A stretch of 8,968 bases of DNA from CAYFMP01 sp964344215. GTDB taxonomy: Bacteria > Pseudomonadota > Alphaproteobacteria > Rhodospirillales > Casp-alpha2. Positions within the stretch are counted from its first letter, which is position 1. Every line of letters starts with the position of its first letter. The DNA is taken from positions 1 through 8,968 of the forward strand of contig CAYFMP010000113.1 of the NCBI GenBank assembly GCA_964344215.1. Reading direction: 5' to 3'. Shown here in pieces: positions 4,583 to 8,968 of the stretch. Below the pieces are notes generated by a model. It was given only the letters and a program-made list of their open reading frames with translations. It was not told the DNA's origin and did no database searches. Position numbers and translations under genes: made by a program.

Positions 4583-7542
4583 GCAGGCGTCTCCCTTCCG
4601 GGTCGTAGAAGACGGGGTCGGTCACTTCGGCCCGCACCGTCTTGTCGGCAAGCGGAACATAGACGGTGTCGCCGTGGCGCTGGCGGCCGCCCTTGATCAA
4701 GGCCAGCGCGAACGAGCGGCCGAGCGTCGCCGAATAGTAGCTGGACGTGACATGGCCGATCATCGGCATCGGCGCTTGTTCGTGCTTCTCGGCGGTGATC
4801 TGGCCGCCCTCGGGCAGCACCTCGTCGGTGTCGAACGGCAACAGGCCGACCAGTTGCTTGCGGTCGGCGCGCACCGAGTCGGGCCTGGACTGCGAGCGGC
4901 GGCCGATGAAATCCTTGTTCTTGGAGACGATCCAGTCCATGCCGAGGTCGTAGGGCGTCACCGTACCATCGGTCTCCTGGCCGACGATGATGTAGCCCTT
5001 CTCGGCCCTGAGCACGTGCATGGTCTCGGTGCCGAACGGTGTGATCCCGTGTTTGTCGCCGGCGTTCATCAGTGCCGTCCACAGAGCCATGCCGTAGCTC
5101 GCCGGCACATTGATCTCGAAGGTCGACTCGCCGGTGAAGCTGATCCGGAAGACGCGGGCCGGAATGCCGGCGACGGTGCCTTCGCGGAAGGTCATGAACG
5201 GAAAGGCTTCGGCCTCGAGGTCGATATCGTCGGTCAGTTCGGCGAGCAGGGCGCGGGCGCTCGGCCCGCAGATGGCGACGGTGGCGAAGGCCTCGGTCAC
5301 CGAATTGCAATAGACCTTCAACTCGGGCCATTCGGTCTGCAACCATTCCTCGAGCCAGGCCAGTACGCTGGCCGCATTGCCGGTGGTCGTCGTCATCAGG
5401 TAATTGCCCTTGGCGAGACACGCGGTGACGCCGTCGTCCATGACCATGCCGTCCTCGCCCAGCATCAGGCCGTAACGGCAGCGGCCCGGCTGCAGCTTCG
5501 ACCAGGCGTTGGTGTAGATGCGATTGAGGAACTCGGCGGCGTCGGCGCCCCGAATGTCGATCTTGCCGAGCGTGGTGGCGTCGAGGATACCGACGGCGGC
5601 TCTGGCCGCCTGGCATTCGCGGTTGACGGCGTCACGCATGGTTTCGCCGTCCTGCGGGTAGTACCACGGCCGCCTCCACTGCCCGACGTCCTCCCATCTG
5701 CACCCGGCAAGTTCGTGCCAGTGGTGGATCGGCGTCATCCGCACCGGGTCGGCCAGCGGCCCGACGTCGCGCCCGGCCAGCGCTCCGAAGGTGACCGGCG
5801 TGTAGGGCGGCCGGAAGGTGGTGGTGCCGACGTCGCCCAGTCGCTCGACGCCGAGGGCCTGGCCGAGAACGGCCATGCCGGGGATGTTGCCGNNNNNNNN
5901 NNTGCTCGACCGAACTGTAGCCCTCGCGCGCCGCCAGTTGAATATCGGCCGCCGTCACGTCGTTCTGCTGGTCGAGGAAATGTTTGCCGCGTTGGCCGAC
6001 CGGTTTGGTGGTCGGCACCGCCCACACCTGGCGGGCCGGATTCTCGTCCGTATCTTCGGCGCTGGGCGCTTTCTTGCGGCTGGCCTTCTTGAAACCGGCC
6101 GCAGCGGCGGCTGCCTTGCCGGCCGCGGCGCCCGACTTCAGGCCTTGGCCGAGACCGAATTCACCGGCGGCGGCACCGCAGGCGCGCGCCGCCTGGGTCG
6201 TCTCGCCGGGGACGAAAACGGCGCGTTCCTCGTCGAACACGTTGCGACCACCGGCGTGGGAATGCAGGTGGACGACCGGGTTCCAGCCACCCGACGCGGC
6301 AACGACGTCACATTCTATGCTGCGGGCTTCGCCGGTGACGCCGTCGGCGGCCGCGTTCATGGCCATGACCTCGATCGCCGAAACGCCGCGCCCGCCGCTG
6401 ACGCCGGTAACGGCGGCGCTGTCGAGGATCTCGATGCCCGCCGCCATGGCGCGCGTCGGCAACTCACCATCCGGTTCCGGCCGCAGGTCGATAACGGCGG
6501 CGACCTCGATACCCGCGTCGTCGAGATCGAGGGCGGTCCGGTAAGCGTCGTCGTTGTTGGTGAAGACCGCGATGCGCCGGCCCGGGATGGCGCCGTAGCG
6601 ATTGACGTAGGCGCGGACGGCGCCGGCCAGCATGACGCCGGGGCGGTCGTTGTCCGAGAAGATCAGCGGCCGTTCGATGGCGCCGGTGGCGTGGACCACC
6701 TGTTTGGCGTGGACCCGCCACAGGCGCTGACGCGAGCGACCGCCGCCGTCCGGCAGCTTCCGCGTGCGGGTCTGGATCATGCCGACGAAGTTATGATCGT
6801 AGTGACCGAACGCGGTGGTCCGGGTCAGCACCCGGACCTCGTCGAGACCGGCCAGCTCGGCGGCCGCCTTGTCGACCCAGTCGAGCGCCGGCTTGCCGTC
6901 GATCACGTAGCGTTCCGACAGCAGCGCGCCGCCCAGTTCGGGTTGCTCGTCGGCGAGAATGACCCGGGCGCCGCTGCGGCCGGCCGCCACCGCCGCCGAC
7001 AGGCCGGCCGGGCCACCGCCGACGACGAGCACGTCGCAATGCGCGTTCATTTTGTCGTAGTGATCGGGGTCGGGTTCGAGCGGCGATCTACCGAGGCCGG
7101 CGGCGCGCCGGATGAAGTATTCGTAGAGCTTCCAGCCGCCGCTCGGCCACATGAAGGTCTTGTAGTAGAAACCGGACGGCATCAGCCGGTGGAACCAGCT
7201 GTTGACGGCCATCAGGTCGAAATCGGGCCCCGGCCAGCAGTTGACGCTCTGGGCGCTCAAGCCCTCGTAGAGCTCGACTCGGGTGGCCTGCTCGTCGGCC
7301 AGCGTACGTGCTCCGGTTTCCAATTGGACGATGGCGTTGGGTTCCTCCGAACCGGCGGCCATGATGCCGCGCGGCCGGTGGTATTTGAAACTGCGGCCGA
7401 CCAGGCGAACGCCGTTGGCGATCAGCGCTGAGGCCAGGGTATCGCCGTCGTAACCCTGGTAGCGGCGGCCGTCGAAAAAGAAGTTGAGCGGCGCTTCGCG
7501 GTCGATGCGGCCGCCGTCGGCGAGACGGTTCTTCTGGGCCAT
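4575..7542 (-). CDS. soxA: Sarcosine oxidase alpha subunit (contains assembly gap)
   Basis: SoxA is the largest subunit. It binds NAD and tetrahydrofolate and takes the methylene group from the imine made at the beta subunit, giving 5,10-methylene-tetrahydrofolate. The N-terminal ferredoxin-like domain (about 15–100, with SFKYHRPRGI and GSEEPNAIVQL) has no cysteines before Cys102, as expected for SoxA, which carries no iron-sulfur cluster. A Rossmann dinucleotide domain begins at VLVVGGGPAG (171–180). An Ala/Lys-rich stretch (about 470–500) leads to GKHFLDQQNDVTAADIQLAA. After the gap come TTTFRPPYTPVTFG and a GcvT-like C-terminal domain (GILDATTLGKIDIRG, RYGLMLGEDGMVMDDG). The ATG at 7540–7542 overlaps the soxD stop by one base (TGATG). 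The N-terminal 546 codons and the C-terminal 438 are in different frames only because 10 Ns replace a longer segment. With about 48 missing bases restored, the protein would be about 1001 residues, the normal SoxA size. Confidence 0.95.
5893..5902. other. Assembly gap (10 Ns) inside soxA
   Basis: Ten Ns interrupt soxA. Ten is a common scaffold placeholder and probably not the true length. Before the gap the protein reads EGYSSVE plus a codon starting CA, consistent with the His of the SVEH motif. After it, in the C-terminal frame, it reads GNIPGMAVLGQALG. In the family these flanks are joined by a conserved stretch containing KRYTT and a DQGKT-like motif, about 17 residues including both edge codons. 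That predicts 48 missing bases, a multiple of 3 that restores the frame. Confidence 0.9.
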
Positions 7543-7823
7543 CAGCCGATCCCCTTGGGCGGCTTCTTGCCGATCTCGTAGACCGCCACGATCTCGTTGG
7601 TGGCGGTGTTGCGGGCCATGTTGAACCAGCGTCGGCAGCCGTGCTGATGGACCCAGCGCTCCAGAAAGACGCCCTTGGTGTTGCGGCGCATGAACAGGTA
7701 GTCGGCCCACTCTTCGTCGGATAGCGCATCGGGGTCCTTGGGCCGTTCGATATGGGCCTCGCCGCCGCAGTGAAACTCCGGTTCCTCGCGTTCGCCGCAC
7801 CACGGACAGGGAATTTTCAGCAT
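7542..7823 (-). CDS. soxD: Sarcosine oxidase delta subunit (zinc-binding)
   Basis: SoxD is the smallest subunit of heterotetrameric sarcosine oxidase and holds a structural zinc. The 93-residue product has the family length and begins MLKIPCPWCGEREEPEF. Cys6, Cys9, His59 and Cys63 (in WVHQHGC) coincide with the four zinc ligands described for the delta subunit of the structurally characterised bacterial enzymes. Other family signatures are FHCGGEAHIERP (17–28), DEEWADYLFMRRN (36–48) and the CRRWFNMARNT segment (63–73). The ATG at 7821–7823 has GGGAG about 7 bases upstream in the 12-base gap after soxB. Its TGA shares one base with the soxA ATG. The name belongs to sarcosine oxidase and not to the unrelated sulfur-oxidation Sox proteins. 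Confidence 0.95.
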   Translation of the reverse strand: MLKIPCPWCGEREEPEFHCGGEAHIERPKDPDALSDEEWADYLFMRRNTKGVFLERWVHQHGCRRWFNMARNTATNEIVAVYEIGKKPPKGIG

Positions 7824-7835
7824 GGCGGACGCTCC

Positions 7836-8968
7836 CTAATGCGCCACGGCCGCCGCGCCGTGCTCGTCGATCAGGGCGCCGCTGACGAAGCGATCGAGGG
7901 CGAACGGCGCATTCAGCTCGTGCGGCTCGTCGCGCGCGATGGTGTGGGCATAGACCCAGCCCGAGCCGGGCGTCGCCTTGAAGCCGCCGGTGCCCCAGCC
8001 GCCGTTGATGTAGAGCCCGTGGACCGGGGTCTTGGAGACGATCGGACTGGCGTCCGGGCAGGTGTCGACGATGCCGCCCCATTGGCGCATCATGCGCAGC
8101 CGGCTGAACAGCGGAAAGAGCTCGCACAGCGCCGCGATCTGGTGTTCGATGACGTGCAGGCCGCCGCGCTGCGTGTAGCCGGTCAGGCCGTCGACCCCGG
8201 CGCCGAGCACCAACTCGCCCTTGTCGGACTGCGAGACGTAGACGTGGACAGCGGCCGACATGACGACGCAGTCGATGATCGGCTTGACCGGCTCGGAGAC
8301 CAGGGCCTGCAAGGGAAAGCTCTGGATCGGCAGGCGCAGCCCGGCCATCTCGGCCAGCACGCTGGTGTGGCCGGCGACGCACACCGCCACTTTCGGTGCG
8401 GCGATGACGCCGCGGTTGGTCTCGACCCCGGTGACGCTATCACCGTCGCGCAGGATGCCGGTCACCTCGCAGTTCTGAATGATGTCGACGCCGCGCGCAT
8501 CGGCCGCCCGGGCGTATCCCCAGGCGATGGCGTCGTGGCGGGCGACGCCGCCGCGCCGCTGCAGAGAGGCGCCGAGGACCGGGTAGCGCGCCCTCGGCGA
8601 ATCGTTGATGATCGGCACCAGTTCCTTGACCTGTTCGGTGGTGAGGATTTCCGAGTCGATACCGTTGAGGCGGATGGCGTTGACGCGGCGCTGCAGTTCG
8701 CGCAGATCGTGCAGGTTGTGAGCCAGATTGATGACGCCGCGCTGGCTCAGCATGATGTTGAAGTTGAGCTCCTGGCTCAGTCCCTCGTAGAGCTGCAAGG
8801 CCTTTTCGTAGATCGCCGCGCTCTCGTCCCACAGATAGTTGGAGCGGATGATGGTGGTGTTGCGCCCGGTATTGCCGCCACCGAGCCAGCCTTTCTCGAG
8901 GACGGCGACGTTGGTGATGCCGTGTTCCTTGGCCAGGTAATAGGCGGTGGCCAGACCGTGGCCGCCGC
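7836..8968 (-). CDS. soxB: Sarcosine oxidase beta subunit, N-terminus cut by window edge
   Basis: SoxB is the catalytic flavin subunit: it binds FAD non-covalently, carries the covalent FMN shared with alpha, and oxidises sarcosine to the imine while making H2O2. The frame is open to the right edge, giving 376 visible codons. It begins inside the FAD-binding motif (GGHGLATAYYLA) and continues with GNTGRNTTIIRSNYLWDES, both typical of SoxB. With a usual length near 415, about 40 N-terminal residues are missing. The GGVARHDAIAWGYARAAD segment contains the His (codon 8537–8535) that corresponds, by motif, to the FMN-linked histidine of characterised beta subunits. The C-terminal part has the TCPDASPIVSKTPV and GLYINGGWGTGGFKATPGSG flavin-contact motifs. 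The TTG at 8798, where a frame could formally start, lies well inside the conserved domain and is not the start. The gene precedes soxD by 12 bases and is first of the operon genes visible; the operon promoter is outside the window. Confidence 0.95.
   Translation of the reverse strand, partial: GGHGLATAYYLAKEHGITNVAVLEKGWLGGGNTGRNTTIIRSNYLWDESAAIYEKALQLYEGLSQELNFNIMLSQRGVINLAHNLHDLRELQRRVNAIRLNGIDSEILTTEQVKELVPIINDSPRARYPVLGASLQRRGGVARHDAIAWGYARAADARGVDIIQNCEVTGILRDGDSVTGVETNRGVIAAPKVAVCVAGHTSVLAEMAGLRLPIQSFPLQALVSEPVKPIIDCVVMSAAVHVYVSQSDKGELVLGAGVDGLTGYTQRGGLHVIEHQIAALCELFPLFSRLRMMRQWGGIVDTCPDASPIVSKTPVHGLYINGGWGTGGFKATPGSGWVYAHTIARDEPHELNAPFALDRFVSGALIDEHGAAAVAH

Noticed and set aside
4575..5876. 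C-terminal half of soxA as a separate gene starting at 5876
   Set aside because: The ATG at 5876 is an internal Met in a conserved segment (GNIPGMAVLG), and the sequence before it is still SoxA up to the gap.
5632..8382. A 916-codon minus-strand frame that seems to be one large protein
   Set aside because: It joins out-of-frame shadow of soxB/soxD (7543–8382), the real N-terminal half of soxA, and wrong-frame sequence after the N gap. The real soxA start is the ATG at 7542.
7836..8798. soxB starting at the TTG at 8798
   Set aside because: The same frame continues upstream through the FAD-binding motif and the GNTGRNTT segment to the window edge, so the gene is longer and partial.
3938..8968. 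Thiosulfate-oxidising Sox system suggested by the soxB/D/A/G names
   Set aside because: The motifs are those of sarcosine oxidase: flavin-binding beta, zinc-binding delta and GcvT-like alpha and gamma. There are no cytochrome c haem motifs.

Overview
This GC-rich window (about 63–68% in hand-counted stretches of the conserved genes) looks like a scaffold from an alphaproteobacterium, probably of the Rhodospirillales type. The grounds are a CheR-type chemotaxis methyltransferase directly behind a DUF2336 protein and a complete-looking heterotetrameric sarcosine oxidase operon. All of these genes lie on the minus strand. A run of 10 Ns at 5893–5902 shows that this is a gapped assembly.

Layout from left to right. 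Positions 1–135 hold no gene that can be supported. Positions 136–945 encode CheR and 949–2082 encode a DUF2336 protein; they are 3 bases apart and form one operon. A good sigma-70-like promoter for that operon lies at 2145–2173 (TTGCAA, 17 bases, TACAAT). Positions 2083–2401 are a 319-base divergent intergenic region. It contains the promoter, a stray copy of the last bases of soxG, a nested inverted repeat and an AT-rich leader. Positions 2402–3892, on the plus strand, encode a 496-residue predicted lipoprotein of unknown function with visibly lower GC. Positions 3938–8968, on the minus strand, hold soxG, soxA, soxD and a partial soxB, transcribed in the order B-D-A-G with tight or overlapping junctions. 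SoxB is cut by the right edge of the window.

The four sarcosine oxidase subunits form one cytoplasmic flavoenzyme. It oxidatively demethylates sarcosine to glycine and H2O2 and passes the one-carbon unit to tetrahydrofolate. The CheR/DUF2336 pair is unrelated and probably belongs to signalling or motility.

The most interesting structure is the lipoprotein locus. A 34-base segment that encodes the C-terminus of SoxG (3943–3976) is repeated with a single mismatch at 2217–2250, on the other side of the lipoprotein gene. The two direct repeats bracket 1.7 kb of lower-GC DNA whose single gene runs against everything around it. The simplest reading is an insertion into the 3' end of soxG that left the target gene intact, as integrative elements often do; no recombinase is visible. 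The second point is technical. The N gap makes soxA look frameshifted, but the flanking residues suggest an intact gene missing about 48 bases.
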